49,112 bases of DNA. It comes from Myxococcales bacterium. GTDB taxonomy: Bacteria > Myxococcota_A > Polyangia > Polyangiales > Polyangiaceae. The notes beneath the pieces are model-generated. The model searched no databases. It had not been told where the DNA came from and was given only the letters and a program-made list of their open reading frames with translations. The DNA is taken from the NCBI GenBank assembly GCA_021847645.1, contig JAJZQG010000029.1, positions 1-49,112 of the forward strand, in the 5' to 3' direction. A program made the translations under genes and the position numbers. Below are positions 26,876 through 37,767 of this stretch, piece by piece (position 1 is the first letter of the stretch; each line of letters starts with the position of its first letter).

Positions 26876-29080
26876 TCACAGGCGCGGCGTGCCCGGCGGC
26901 CGCGGCGCCCGCGGGATGGTCGGACTGCTATCGGACGACCGCGCCGCCGATCGCTCCGTGGTGTTCACCGGCGCACCTTCCTGGGTTCCGTCGCGCTTGG
27001 CCCCCTCGGTCGAGGAGAACAACGTCGTGACCGCGTCGTCGTCCGCTTCGTCGGTCTCGTGCACGGCCTTTGGCGCGGGCTCGCGCGTGGGCCTGGTCGC
27101 CGGCCCAGCCGCGCGCTTCCCGGGCTGCTCCGGCCGCACGGGAGAGGGCCGCGCCGGCTTGGGAACCGGCTGGCCCCTGGTCAGCGGCGTCCCGCCGGCA
27201 GGCCTTGGCGCGGATTCGCGCTTCAGCGGCGCGGCCGCCCGCGGGGGCTCCCGACGCGCCGTCGCGCCCGATGCCGCAGGCCCGTGCGCAGGGTTCTCTT
27301 CCGACATCGCCATGTACGCCGCCAAGCCCCGCGGCTCCGGTGGCTCGCGCCTTGGCACCTGCGGAGCCCTCTTCGCGGGCTCGAGCTCCGGCAGCTCCCC
27401 GCGCTCCGTGTTGGCTTCGTCCGCGTACGTCGGCTCGTCCACGTCCGCGGTCAGCGAGTACCTGCCAGCCAGCTTGCCGCGCTCGCTGCGCGCGACGTCC
27501 ACCCGAAGCACGACCTCCTCGGCCTTGTCGGTGCCCATGCTTTCCGACGGTTCGGTGGCATCGACGGCCGCGTCGCGGTTGTGGAAAAGGGCCTGCGGAT
27601 TCTGGCCGGGCGGCAGCTGTGCCCAGATCTCGCGAAGCAGTGCACCCGACGGATCCACGATTGTGTCGTGCGCATCTTCGTTGCCCGGATCGGAGTACGC
27701 GCGCAGCCTCGGTGCCGAGCGGCGTTGCAGCGCCAAGGCGGCCTGGATTTCCTCGCTGTCGTCCACCATCGTGGCGTCGTCTTCGCCACTCGCTTCTTGT
27801 GCCGCCTGCAGCTCGGCGGTGGTCGGGTTGACCGTGGGCAGCGAGCCGGTGCCCGTCTCGGAGAACACGACCGGAATGTCGATCGAGTCCGAGGACAAGG
27901 GAGGCGTGCTCGGCGGCGCAGCAGGCGCAGAGCTCTGGGCATCCTCGGTCCTTCGCCCGAGCTCATTCGGCGCCGGATTGCGCGCCAGCTCCTCCTGCAG
28001 AAGCAGCAGATCCTTGAGGAACGCCTCGGCGTTGCGATACCGGTCTTCGCGCTTCTTTGCCAACGCCTTGAAGATCAGCGGCACGAAGCCCGCCGGAATC
28101 GCCGGGCGAATCTCCCGCGGATCCTTGGGCTGCGTGGCCAGGATCTGCACCACCAGCGCGTTGTAGTTGTTCGCGATGAACGGCCGCCGCCCCGTCAGCG
28201 CCTCGTACAGCATCACCCCACACGCGTAGACGTCGACCCGGTGATCGATGATCTCGCCGCGCGCCTGCTCCGGCGCCATGTAGAACGGCGTGCCCATCAC
28301 CATCCCGGTTCGCGTCAGCGACAGGTCCGGATCCTCGCCCTCGAACTTGGAGATGCCGAAGTCCAGGATCTTCACGACCGGCGTGCATCCCACCCGCTCG
28401 CTCAGGAAGATGTTCTCCGGCTTCACATCGCGGTGAATGATGTTCTTGTGGTGCGCCGCCACCAGCGCCGACAGCACCTGCGTCAGCGCCGTGATCACGT
28501 CCTCGAACGGAAGCGCTCCCTCCAGGTTGATCCGATCGGCCAGCGTCTTGCCGTGCAGACGCTCCATCACCAGGTACGGACTGCCGTCGTCCAGATTGCC
28601 GACGTCGTAGATCTCGCAGATGTTCGGGTGCCCGATGGCGCCCGCGGCACGCGCCTCCTGGTGGAACCTCGCCACCGCCTCGCGCCTCCCGAGATGCGCG
28701 CGGTTGAGCACCTTGATCGCCACCTTGCGCCCGATCGTCAGGTGCTCGGCCTCGTAGACCGTGCCCATCCCGCCTTCGCCGATCACGGCCCGCACGCCGT
28801 ACTTATCGCCGATCACCCGCCCGATGAGCGGATGGTCGGCCGTGGGGCGAGCCCCTTGCGCGGCTGGCCGGGAGTCCGACGACTTGGACCTGGCCTGTAC
28901 CAGCGGAATCGGCTCGGGCTGCCGAGCCACGCCGGGCATCGAGGACGGCTCGGTGGGCCGCTCGGGCGGCGGCTGCTGCTGTCTACGCCTGCGCACGGGC
29001 TTGCCCGTCACCGGGCAGACCTCGTCCGACAGGTTGTGGGGCAGCCCGCAATGCCGGCATCGAATGAAACGCTGGCTCAA
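26876..29080 (-). CDS. serine/threonine protein kinase with N-terminal Cys motif and disordered tail
   Basis: The most likely start is TTG at 29080, preceded by GGAG, which gives 734 residues beginning right before a CRHC-H-C zinc-like motif (C8, C11, C22). A further in-frame start at 29278 would add a non-conserved leader. The kinase domain is at about 94-355: glycine loop GEGGMGTVY, Lys in VAIKVL (123), catalytic HRDVKPEN (216-223), DFG at 240-242 and the activation segment MAPEQARG. The C-terminal half is Pro/Ala/Glu-rich, low complexity, with no membrane segment. Such Hanks-type kinases are abundant in myxobacteria. It heads the SprT-DUF58-BatA operon. Confidence 0.85.
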   Translation of the reverse strand: MSQRFIRCRHCGLPHNLSDEVCPVTGKPVRRRRQQQPPPERPTEPSSMPGVARQPEPIPLVQARSKSSDSRPAAQGARPTADHPLIGRVIGDKYGVRAVIGEGGMGTVYEAEHLTIGRKVAIKVLNRAHLGRREAVARFHQEARAAGAIGHPNICEIYDVGNLDDGSPYLVMERLHGKTLADRINLEGALPFEDVITALTQVLSALVAAHHKNIIHRDVKPENIFLSERVGCTPVVKILDFGISKFEGEDPDLSLTRTGMVMGTPFYMAPEQARGEIIDHRVDVYACGVMLYEALTGRRPFIANNYNALVVQILATQPKDPREIRPAIPAGFVPLIFKALAKKREDRYRNAEAFLKDLLLLQEELARNPAPNELGRRTEDAQSSAPAAPPSTPPLSSDSIDIPVVFSETGTGSLPTVNPTTAELQAAQEASGEDDATMVDDSEEIQAALALQRRSAPRLRAYSDPGNEDAHDTIVDPSGALLREIWAQLPPGQNPQALFHNRDAAVDATEPSESMGTDKAEEVVLRVDVARSERGKLAGRYSLTADVDEPTYADEANTERGELPELEPAKRAPQVPRREPPEPRGLAAYMAMSEENPAHGPAASGATARREPPRAAAPLKRESAPRPAGGTPLTRGQPVPKPARPSPVRPEQPGKRAAGPATRPTREPAPKAVHETDEADDDAVTTLFSSTEGAKRDGTQEGAPVNTTERSAARSSDSSPTIPRAPRPPGTPRL

Positions 29081-29294
29081 CGGCTCGGTTTCTCCGCTTC
29101 CAGATCTTCTCGGGCCGGTCTTGGGCACTCGGCACCGCCCTGCAGCGTAGCGGACGACGGTCAGTCGCTCAACTGCGGCCTTTCGAATCTCAGCCGGATT
29201 CGCCCTCGTGCGCTGCGCACCGGACTGTCGGACGGATCTTCGCGAACAGGCGCTTGGCGGCTGCATCCGTGCGCCCACCGGGCAGGCCGAACCG

Positions 29295-29804
29295 TCACGA
29301 AGCCAGACGCGTGAACCCCAGCACCTTGGCGTACTGTCGCAGCCGCCTGTATTCCGACCATCGCAATGGCTGCTCGAGCTCAGGTGTTTGCGCGGCCAGA
29401 TGGCAGGGCCGGTACTGGTCCATCAGGTTCAGGTAGGTCGCCAGTGAAATCTCGCGCGCCACGAACCTCAGTACCTCTTCGGTGCCCGACAGCCCTCCCG
29501 GCAAGACCAGGTGCCGTACGACCAGACCCCGCACGGCGACGCCCTCGTCGTCCAGCAGCAAGTCGCGCACCTGACGGTGCATCTCACGCAGACACGCACG
29601 GTTCACCTGCGGATAGTGGTCCACGCCCGACAGCGCCAGCGCCGTGCCTCGATCCGAGAACTTCGCGTCCGGCATGTACACGTCGACGACGCCGTCCAGC
29701 AGGTGCAGCGTCGCGACCGAGTCGTAGCCGCCCGTGTTGTAGACCAGTGGAAGACGCAGCCCGCCATGTGCGGCGGCCTCCACGGCCGCCAGGATCGGCG
29801 CCAC
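29295..29804 (-). pseudogene. truncated radical SAM protein (PflA-like), C-terminal part only
   Basis: The 169 residues match the C-terminal half of COG1313-type radical SAM proteins (PVYNTGGYDS-like LVYNTGGYDSVATL, DVYMPDAKFSD, VVRHLVLPGGL, YRPCHLA). Homology continues a little upstream in frame (NLVSPTHVV at about 29805-29830), then stops; a TGA lies in frame at about 29868. No CxxxCxxC cluster motif exists in any minus-strand frame up to 30,075, so the catalytic N-terminus is gone. It is probably a non-functional remnant; a rearrangement next to comM could have removed the 5' part. Confidence 0.7.
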
Positions 29805-30075
29805 GACGTGGGTCGGGCTGACCAGGTTGCCCTGTCCCCACGAGGATGAGAGGTTGTGCCCCGACGGTCGTCAAGCGCGGGGCCGGGGTGGCGGCCGCCA
29901 GAAACTGGTGGCGGATGGCCACATGGCCATTTTTTCCCACGGATTGTTGGGATCGACGGGCCCCTCGGCGCTTCGGGCGCTGTCGGGCCGCCACGTGCCC
30001 CAGCGCCGACTACCGCGCTTCTCGCGGCAATTTCCGCAGGATCAGCCTGGCCCGGCAGTTGCTCTATGTGCGCGC

Positions 30076-31611
30076 ATGCTCGCCACCGCACACACCTCCG
30101 CGCTGCTTGGTCTCGATCCCCGCCCCGTTCGCGTCGAAGTCGACACGTTTCGCGGCATCGCCGACTTCATCCTCGTCGGGCTCGCGGAAACCAGCGTGCG
30201 CGAGAGCAAGGTGCGCGTGCGCTCCGCCCTGCTGCAGATCGGCGTGAACCTCGCCGAGCAGGTGCTCGTGGTCAACCTGGCGCCCGCTGACATGAAAAAG
30301 AGCGGCGGCGCGTTCGACCTGGCCATCGCCGCGGCCGTGCTCGGTGCCCTCGACAAGGTGCCCGCAGGCTCGCTCAACTCGACGCTGATCCTCGGCGAGC
30401 TGTCCCTGACCGGAGCGGTGCGGCCGGTGCGCGGTGTGCTCCCCCAGCTCATGGGCGCGCGCGACCAGGGCGTGCGATGCGCCATCGTTCCGCGCGACAA
30501 CGGCCCCGAGGCAGGCGCGGTCCAAGGTATCGATGTGCTCACCGCCGAAACGTTGGAGGACGTGCGGCGTCACTTGTCGGGGCGCGATCCGCTGCCCCGT
30601 GCCGAGGCCGGCGACTACGAGCCGGCGCTGGGCGGCTACCCGGACCTGTCCGACGTCAAAGGCCAGCACGGTGCGCGCCGGGCCCTGGAAGTCGCGGCCG
30701 CGGGCGCACACCACATGCTCATGATCGGACCCCCGGGCGGCGGCAAGACGATGCTCGCCCGTCGCCTGCCGTCGATCCTGCCTCCGCTCGGCTATGGCGA
30801 GGCTCTCGAGGTCAGCGTCATTCATTCCGTAGCGGGCGTGTTGCCCCCGGATTCGGGGCTCGTTCGACGACGCGCGTTCCGCGCACCGCACCATACCGTC
30901 AGCGACGCCGGCCTGGTCGGAGGCGGCGTGCCCCCGCGTCCGGGCGAGGTGTCGCTGGCGCACTTGGGCGTGCTGTTTCTCGACGAACTCGCGGAGTTTC
31001 GCCGAAGCTCCCTGGAGGCGCTGCGCCAGCCCCTGGAAGACGGCTCGGTAACGATCTCGCGAGCAGGGTTTCGCGCGACCTTTCCCGCGCGGCCCCTGAT
31101 GGTGGCCGCGGTCAACCCCTGCCCGTGCGGCTACTTCGGTGACTCGTCGGGGCGATGCCGGTGCGGCGCCGAGCGCGTGCAGAGCTACCGCAGCAAGCTG
31201 TCCGGCCCCTTGCTCGATCGGATCGACATCCACGTGTCGCTTCCCGCCGTGGAGGTCGCCTCGCTTCGCACCAGCCAGCTCGGCGAGGCTTCCCACGCCG
31301 TTCGCGAACGTGTGCAGCGCGCGCGTGACGCCCAGCGTGCGCGCTACGAGGCCGGCGAGACCTGCGCGGCCACCAACGCCCAGCTCACGTCGCGCGAGCT
31401 CGACAAGGTCGCTGCCCCGGACGACGCCGGCGCCCGGCTGCTGGTTCACGCTGTCGAACAGCTCGGCCTGTCGGCCAGGGCGTACAGCAAGGTGCTGCGT
31501 GTCGCGCGCACCATCGCCGACCTCGACGGCAGCGACGCGGTCCGATCACCGCACATCGCAGAAGCGATTCACGCCCGCGTGCTCGATCGCGAGCGGGCGA
31601 CCTCGAGCTGA
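30076..31611 (+). CDS. comM: ComM/YifB-family Mg chelatase-like AAA+ ATPase
   Basis: A 511-residue protein with ATG at 30076 (an in-frame extension to 29827 overlaps the radical-SAM remnant and looks non-coding). An N-terminal S5/Lon-like region (1-170) precedes the AAA+ domain: Walker A GPPGGGKT (218-225), Walker [12 protein letters not shown], a Cys set in [10 protein letters not shown] and CRCG, and the Mg_chelatase_C tail. ComM is a hexameric branch-migration helicase that helps integrate DNA during natural transformation. The next gene, recA, acts in the same process. Confidence 0.9.
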   Translation: MLATAHTSALLGLDPRPVRVEVDTFRGIADFILVGLAETSVRESKVRVRSALLQIGVNLAEQVLVVNLAPADMKKSGGAFDLAIAAAVLGALDKVPAGSLNSTLILGELSLTGAVRPVRGVLPQLMGARDQGVRCAIVPRDNGPEAGAVQGIDVLTAETLEDVRRHLSGRDPLPRAEAGDYEPALGGYPDLSDVKGQHGARRALEVAAAGAHHMLMIGPPGGGKTMLARRLPSILPPLGYGEALEVSVIHSVAGVLPPDSGLVRRRAFRAPHHTVSDAGLVGGGVPPRPGEVSLAHLGVLFLDELAEFRRSSLEALRQPLEDGSVTISRAGFRATFPARPLMVAAVNPCPCGYFGDSSGRCRCGAERVQSYRSKLSGPLLDRIDIHVSLPAVEVASLRTSQLGEASHAVRERVQRARDAQRARYEAGETCAATNAQLTSRELDKVAAPDDAGARLLVHAVEQLGLSARAYSKVLRVARTIADLDGSDAVRSPHIAEAIHARVLDRERATSS

Positions 31612-31697
31612 GCGCGCACGGTGCGCGCCGGCCAGGCAACCAACGGCGTCCCGATCGACGCCGCAAGAGGGGAGCGATCCCCGAGGAGAAGACTGCC

Positions 31698-32732
<1,035 letters not shown>

Positions 32733-32992
32733 TCGCGTCCGCCCGCCCTGCCGCGGCCCTGGTGCGGGCCACCCCTCAGCGGCCTCTCGCGCCGCGCACC
32801 CGACTCGCACTCGCCCTCTTCGAAGGAACGATCGTTCATGGGAAATCGCGCTGCGACGCGCACTCATCGGAGGTCGCCCACGCGGATCGATCCGCGGAAC
32901 ACTGCGACAGACCAGCGAAAAGTCGCGCGGGTTGCGCTCGATACCGGGCGCGGCTAGGGCGCTGCCCAACACGCTCGCAAGGAGGCAATGCC

Positions 32993-33613
32993 ATGTGGAA
33001 GAAGTCCACCGATGAGAAGTTCTTCCGCGCGTTCACCGATCTGGCCGAGCGAGCCGAGCGCGCTGCGAAGCTTCTGGTCGAGTTGTCCGAGGAGCCGTCG
33101 ACCATCTCCGACCGAGCCCGGCAGATCAAGCTGCTGGAGCACGAAGGCGACGACATCGTCAGGAACACGCTGCACGCACTGCGCTCCACCTGGATTACCC
33201 CCTTCGATCGAGGCGACATCCACGACATCATCTCGCGGATCGACGACGTGCTCGACGTCATCCACGCGATCGCCGAGCGCTACGACCTGTTCAAGATGCC
33301 CGACATGCCGCCCTACGCGGCGGACTTCGCGCGGCTCATCTGGTCGTCGTGCACCAAGATGCGCGAGGCCACCGCGCTTCTGCACGACATGAAGAAGTCC
33401 GACGAGATGCTCAAGCACGTCGAGCAGATCGACCGCCTCGAGAGCGACGGCGACCAACTGTTCCGCAAGGCCATCGCCCAGCTCTACAACGAGGGCGGCG
33501 ACCCGCTGACCGTCATGAAGCGCCGCGAGATGTACGACAAGCTGGAGACCGTCCTGGACTTGCTGTCGGATGTCGGCGACGCCATCGAGGGCGTCGTGCT
33601 GGAGTACGCATGA
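32993..33613 (+). CDS. DUF47/Pit-accessory PhoU-like protein
   Basis: A 206-residue helical protein of the DUF47 family (PhoU-like), with repeated E-x-x-D/E metal-contact patterns (HEGDDIV, SRIDDVLDVIHAIAE, ESDGDQLF). The ATG at 32993 is fixed by AAGGAGG at 32979-32985; a longer in-frame start at 32762 has poor composition. It overlaps the Pit transporter by 4 nt (ATGA), the standard pair for low-affinity phosphate uptake. The 260 nt before it hold no other clear element. Confidence 0.9.
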   Translation: MWKKSTDEKFFRAFTDLAERAERAAKLLVELSEEPSTISDRARQIKLLEHEGDDIVRNTLHALRSTWITPFDRGDIHDIISRIDDVLDVIHAIAERYDLFKMPDMPPYAADFARLIWSSCTKMREATALLHDMKKSDEMLKHVEQIDRLESDGDQLFRKAIAQLYNEGGDPLTVMKRREMYDKLETVLDLLSDVGDAIEGVVLEYA

Positions 33614-34617
33614 GCGCTGCGCTCATCGCCATCGTCGCCCTGGCCATCGCGTTCGACTTCATCAACGGCTTTCACGACGCGGCCAACTCGATCGCCACGG
33701 TCGTCTCCACCCGCGTGCTGTCGCCCCGCACAGCCGTGGTGTGGGCCGCGTTCTTCAACTTCGTGGCGTTCCTGGTGTTCGACACCCACGTCGCCTCCAA
33801 CATCTCCAAGGGCGTCAGCCCCAGCGTCGTGACCCTCACCATCGTCGGATGCGGATTGCTGGGCGCCATCATCTGGGACCTGCTCACCTGGTGGTGGGGC
33901 CTTCCCACCTCGTCGTCGCACGCCCTGCTCGGAGGCTTCGCGGGCGCTGCCGTCGTCAAGGCCGGCTTCGGCTCCCTCGACGGCCGCTTCTTCCTCGAGA
34001 CCGGCCTGTTCATCGTGGTCGCGCCCCTGATCGGACTCGTCTTGGCCGTCGTGATCATGTCCCTCATGATCCTGATCCTCGGATCCAAGCCGCCAGGCCC
34101 GCTGGACCGGGTCTTCCGCCGGTTGCAGCTGGTGTCCGCTGCCCTCTACTCCCTCGGCCACGGCGGCAACGACGCTCAGAAGACCATGGGCATCATCGTC
34201 GCTGCCTTGGTGTCCCAAGGCCTATTCACCCCGCATCCCGACGGTCGGCACAACATTCCCCTGTGGGTCGTGCTCGCCTGCCAGGCGGCCATGGCCGCCG
34301 GTACCATGAGCGGCGGGTGGCGCATCGTGCGAACCATGGGAACCAAGATCACCAAGCTCGCACCGACCGGCGGGTTCTGCGCCGAGACCTCGGGCGCCAT
34401 CTCCTTGTTCCTGTCGACCTACCTCGGCATCCCCGTGTCCACCACGCACGTCATCACCGGCGCCATCGTCGGCACCGGCTCGGTGCGCAAGTTCTCCGCC
34501 GTGCGCTGGGGCGTCGCCTCCCGCATCGTGTGGGCCTGGGTCCTGACCGTGCCCGGCGCCGCCGCCATCAGCGCCCTGTCCTACCTGTTCGCCGCTTGGA
34601 TAGGCATCAAGGGCTGA
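33610..34617 (+). CDS. inorganic phosphate transporter, Pit family
   Basis: A 335-residue membrane protein with the two inverted PiT repeats: FINGFHDAANSIAT near residues 17-30 and the matching GHGGNDAQKTMG block in the second half. About nine to ten membrane segments are visible. It imports metal-phosphate with H+ or Na+. The ATG overlaps the DUF47 stop (33610-33613). It is convergent with the hybrid histidine kinase, with a 15-nt gap. Confidence 0.93.
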   Translation: MSAALIAIVALAIAFDFINGFHDAANSIATVVSTRVLSPRTAVVWAAFFNFVAFLVFDTHVASNISKGVSPSVVTLTIVGCGLLGAIIWDLLTWWWGLPTSSSHALLGGFAGAAVVKAGFGSLDGRFFLETGLFIVVAPLIGLVLAVVIMSLMILILGSKPPGPLDRVFRRLQLVSAALYSLGHGGNDAQKTMGIIVAALVSQGLFTPHPDGRHNIPLWVVLACQAAMAAGTMSGGWRIVRTMGTKITKLAPTGGFCAETSGAISLFLSTYLGIPVSTTHVITGAIVGTGSVRKFSAVRWGVASRIVWAWVLTVPGAAAISALSYLFAAWIGIKG

Positions 34618-34632
34618 GCGTCGAGCGCGCCG

Positions 34633-36780
34633 TCACGGCGGCAACGTCAACGCGTGCAGCGCCTGGCCTAGCTCGCGAATCCCGTATGGCTTGCGTATCA
34701 CCCCCCGGAAGCCGAATCGACGAAAGTCGCTCATGACCGGATCGTTGGAGTAGCCGCTCGAGACGATGGCCCGCACGTCCGGGTCCAGCGCCCGAATCTT
34801 CTCGATCGCGTCCCGTCCTCCCATGCCGCCCGGAATCGTCAGATCCATCACGACGGCCACGAAAGGACGCTGCTCTCGGCGCGCCTGCTCGTAGAGCTTC
34901 ACGGCCGCCTTGCCATCCGAGGCGACCTCCGGCTCGTAGCCCAGGTACCGCAGCATGTCGGAGGTGCTCTGGCGTACGGCTTCTTCGTCGTCGACCACCA
35001 GCACGCGGCCGGCGCCGTGCACCAGCAAGGCGTCCTCGGTGCGCGCGGTGGCCTGCACGCCTGGGGCCGCGGGCAGATACACGGTGAAGGTGCTGCCCAT
35101 GCCCAGCTCCGAGTCGATCGTAATGAGACCGGCGTGCTTGCGAACGATGTTGTAGGAGGTCGCAAGCCCCAGCCCCGACCCGCCGCGTTTGGTCGTGAAG
35201 TAGGGCACGAACAGCTTGGTCTTGTGCTCGGGGGAAATGCCGGTTCCCCAGTCGCGCACCGTGATTCGCACGTAGGGCCCGGGTGGCAGCGGCACGCCCA
35301 GCTCGGCGCCGACCGACACGTTGTCCGCACGCACCGCCACCACGCCGCCCTCGGGCATCGCCTGCACCGCGTTGATCACCAGGTTGTGCAGAACCTGCGA
35401 GATCTGCCCGCGATCCGCGTCGATTGCCCACAGATCCCGCGCCACCGAGATCTCGGGGCGCACGTTCGAGCCGCTCGTCGCAAACGCCGTCGACTCCTCG
35501 ACCAGCGGCCCGAGGTGCTCGGGCTGCTTGACCGGGCTGCCGCCCTTGGCGAAGGTCAGCAGCTGCTGGGTCAGGTCGCGCGCGCGGCTCAGGGCTTTCT
35601 CCGCCTCCACCATGCGTGCGTACGCCATCGACTCGGCAGGCAGGGTGGTGCGCGCCAACGACAGGTTGCCCCAGATGGCCGCCAGGATGTTGTTGAAGTC
35701 GTGCGCGATGCCGCCGGCCAGAATCCCGATCGACTCGATGCGCTCCACGCGCTCGAGCTCCCCCGCCATCTTGCCCAGCTCCTCTTCCGCTCGCTTCCGA
35801 GCCAGCGCGTTGGCAAACACCTCGCCCGCGATCGCCAGCATCGCTACCGTGTCCTTCGACCACGTCTTGCGCGCACGCACGCTCGTGAACGTCAGCATGC
35901 CCACCAGCGACCCGCCGTAGACCAGCGGCACCACCGCCACCGACACGATCCCCAAGCCGCGCAGCATCTCCTTCTCGGCCTGGGCTTCCGCGGGCAGATC
36001 GTCGAGCGACGTCAGCAGCACCGGCTCGAGCGCCTGCAATGCGCGAATTCCCCACGGCAACTGCGTGACCGACGTGGTGGACGCGGAGAACGTCCCAATC
36101 ACGTCCGGGTGCTGCCAGTCGTAAGCGAGGTCGATGCGCGTGCCGCCGTCGACGAACAGCCGCACCGAGCAACGATCCGCGCCGATGAACGTCCCCAGCA
36201 CCTGCAGCGCATCGAGGATGGCGCGATCGATCAGGTCGATGGGCAGGTTGATGAACCGCCTGGAGACGCTCGCGATCGTCTCCTCGAACTCGATGCGGTA
36301 CTTGAGCGCCTCGAGGGCCTGCTGACGTACCGTGCTGTCGCGCGAGACGCCGAGCACCAGGTCGACCTCACCTTCAGCGCTCCACACCGGCACGAGCAGC
36401 GTGTCCAAAGACCGGGGGCCCGAGGGGAAGGTGGTGACCGTCTCGATGCAGACCGGCTCGCCCGTGCGGAAGACCTGCTGCACGCGCTCGCGTTGTCGGG
36501 TCCCGTCCAACCGGAACAGCTCAGCGTTGGACAACCCGACGCACTCTTCGCGCCGACGACCCAGCGCTCTTGCACCGAATTCGTTGACGTATCGAACGAT
36601 GCCCTCGCGATCGAGCGCGAAGATGAAGTCCTTGGCCGACTCCACAAGCGTGCGAAACAGATGCTCGCTCTCGTGCAACGAGGCCAGCTCCGCGTCGCGG
36701 TGCGCGAGCAGTCGCTTGAGCTCACGCACTTGGTCTCGCAGATCGTCCGCTTGCCTCCCGGCTCGCTGCTCGTTGTCCAT
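34633..36780 (-). CDS. soluble hybrid histidine kinase (PAS-GAF-HisKA-HATPase-REC)
   Basis: A 715-residue protein starting at ATG 36780. Domains in order: coiled coil (10-40), PAS (40-150), GAF (165-325), dimerisation helix with H360 in GGIAHDFNN, ATPase domain (N470, G1 DWGTG 510-514, G2 GSGLGLA 534-540), and receiver (acid pair DDEE 597-600, phospho-Asp D646, K697). No membrane segment, so it senses something in the cytoplasm. A phosphorelay is possible, but no partner regulator is seen nearby. The site around H360 is of the HATPase_c_4-like NtrB type. Confidence 0.88.
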   Translation of the reverse strand: MDNEQRAGRQADDLRDQVRELKRLLAHRDAELASLHESEHLFRTLVESAKDFIFALDREGIVRYVNEFGARALGRRREECVGLSNAELFRLDGTRQRERVQQVFRTGEPVCIETVTTFPSGPRSLDTLLVPVWSAEGEVDLVLGVSRDSTVRQQALEALKYRIEFEETIASVSRRFINLPIDLIDRAILDALQVLGTFIGADRCSVRLFVDGGTRIDLAYDWQHPDVIGTFSASTTSVTQLPWGIRALQALEPVLLTSLDDLPAEAQAEKEMLRGLGIVSVAVVPLVYGGSLVGMLTFTSVRARKTWSKDTVAMLAIAGEVFANALARKRAEEELGKMAGELERVERIESIGILAGGIAHDFNNILAAIWGNLSLARTTLPAESMAYARMVEAEKALSRARDLTQQLLTFAKGGSPVKQPEHLGPLVEESTAFATSGSNVRPEISVARDLWAIDADRGQISQVLHNLVINAVQAMPEGGVVAVRADNVSVGAELGVPLPPGPYVRITVRDWGTGISPEHKTKLFVPYFTTKRGGSGLGLATSYNIVRKHAGLITIDSELGMGSTFTVYLPAAPGVQATARTEDALLVHGAGRVLVVDDEEAVRQSTSDMLRYLGYEPEVASDGKAAVKLYEQARREQRPFVAVVMDLTIPGGMGGRDAIEKIRALDPDVRAIVSSGYSNDPVMSDFRRFGFRGVIRKPYGIRELGQALHALTLPP

Positions 36781-36867
36781 GCGTGCCTTCCCGTCGACCT
36801 GACCCCCATGCCTTCCCCGGCCCCCGGCCCGGTGAGCTGGACCTTGCACGCGGATGTCGAGCTCGGG

Positions 36868-37722
36868 TCAGGGATCCTTGGGCGGACGCTCGGATGGTAC
36901 ACCCGCCAGAGCTTCGGCGGGAATGATGTGCCCGTGCTCGCGCTTGGACGTGAGGTAGCGGACGTTGAAGGGCGTGATACCGGTGATCAGGGGAGCCTGC
37001 TCACGGACCTCGAGCCCCATCTGCTCCATGGCTTGGCGCTTCATGGGGTTGTTTCCCAGCAGCCGGATGGCTGTCTTGGTGCCGCGGAAATACCGCAGAA
37101 TGCGGCCGGCGTCGCCGAAGTCCCGGGAGTCGGCCGGGAGTCCTAGCTTCTCGTTGGCCTGGTAGGTGTCATGACCGGCGTCCTGCAATAGATAGGTGAT
37201 GGCCTTGGCCCACAGCCCGATGCCCCTGCCTTCGTGACCGGCCATGTACACCAGCGCTCCGACGCCTTCCTCGTGGATGCGCTCGAGAGAGCCCGACAGC
37301 TGCGGCCCGCAGTCGCAGCGCATCGAGCCGAACACGTCGCCCGTTAGGCAGTTGGAGTGCACGCGCACCAGCGGCGCTTCGGCCTGGTCGAAGGCTCCGA
37401 GCACCAGAATCGAATTGACCGCCATGTGATCGGTCAGCAACGCGAACAGTTGCCGGGGACCGTCATGACGCACCTGCTGGACCACGCCCTCGATGCGGTC
37501 CAGGTCAGAATGACGCACCCACGCGTACCACCGGAAGATGACGCGCTCGGAGCCGACCATCACGGGAAGGGGGACCGGCCCCACCACGCTCAAGAACGCC
37601 GCCGTGCCGTTGGATGGCGGACACTTCTGCCCTTGCTCGTCGAGGAAGATCAGCTTTCCGTCGCGAATGAGCTGAGCCTTCACCGAGGGATCGACATACG
37701 CAAACATCTCATTGCGCACCAT
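36868..37722 (-). CDS. ribA: GTP cyclohydrolase II with N-terminal extension
   Basis: The catalytic half (from about residue 115) has the full GTP cyclohydrolase II signature: HSNCLTGDVFGSMRCDCG with zinc ligands C125, C136, C138, then GHEGRGIGLW and the LGNNPMKR block. It opens GTP in the first step of riboflavin synthesis. The 115 residues before this are not a RibB domain (too short, no DHBP synthase acid motif) and are unlike usual 200-residue RibA proteins. ATG at 37722 is chosen over a TTG at 37746. No other riboflavin genes are in the window, so it may be a stand-alone paralogue. Confidence 0.85.
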   Translation of the reverse strand: MVRNEMFAYVDPSVKAQLIRDGKLIFLDEQGQKCPPSNGTAAFLSVVGPVPLPVMVGSERVIFRWYAWVRHSDLDRIEGVVQQVRHDGPRQLFALLTDHMAVNSILVLGAFDQAEAPLVRVHSNCLTGDVFGSMRCDCGPQLSGSLERIHEEGVGALVYMAGHEGRGIGLWAKAITYLLQDAGHDTYQANEKLGLPADSRDFGDAGRILRYFRGTKTAIRLLGNNPMKRQAMEQMGLEVREQAPLITGITPFNVRYLTSKREHGHIIPAEALAGVPSERPPKDP

Positions 37723-37767
37723 GGCGCATGGCCCGCGAGTTGCCAAGCCCGGGCGAAACGTGAGCTG

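Noticed and set aside
26723..29314. A long plus-strand open frame opposite the Ser/Thr kinase
   Set aside because: Shadow of the kinase gene, which has all catalytic motifs.
35017..37146. A long plus-strand open frame opposite the hybrid kinase and ribA
   Set aside because: Spans two real genes in antisense and has no recognisable domain.
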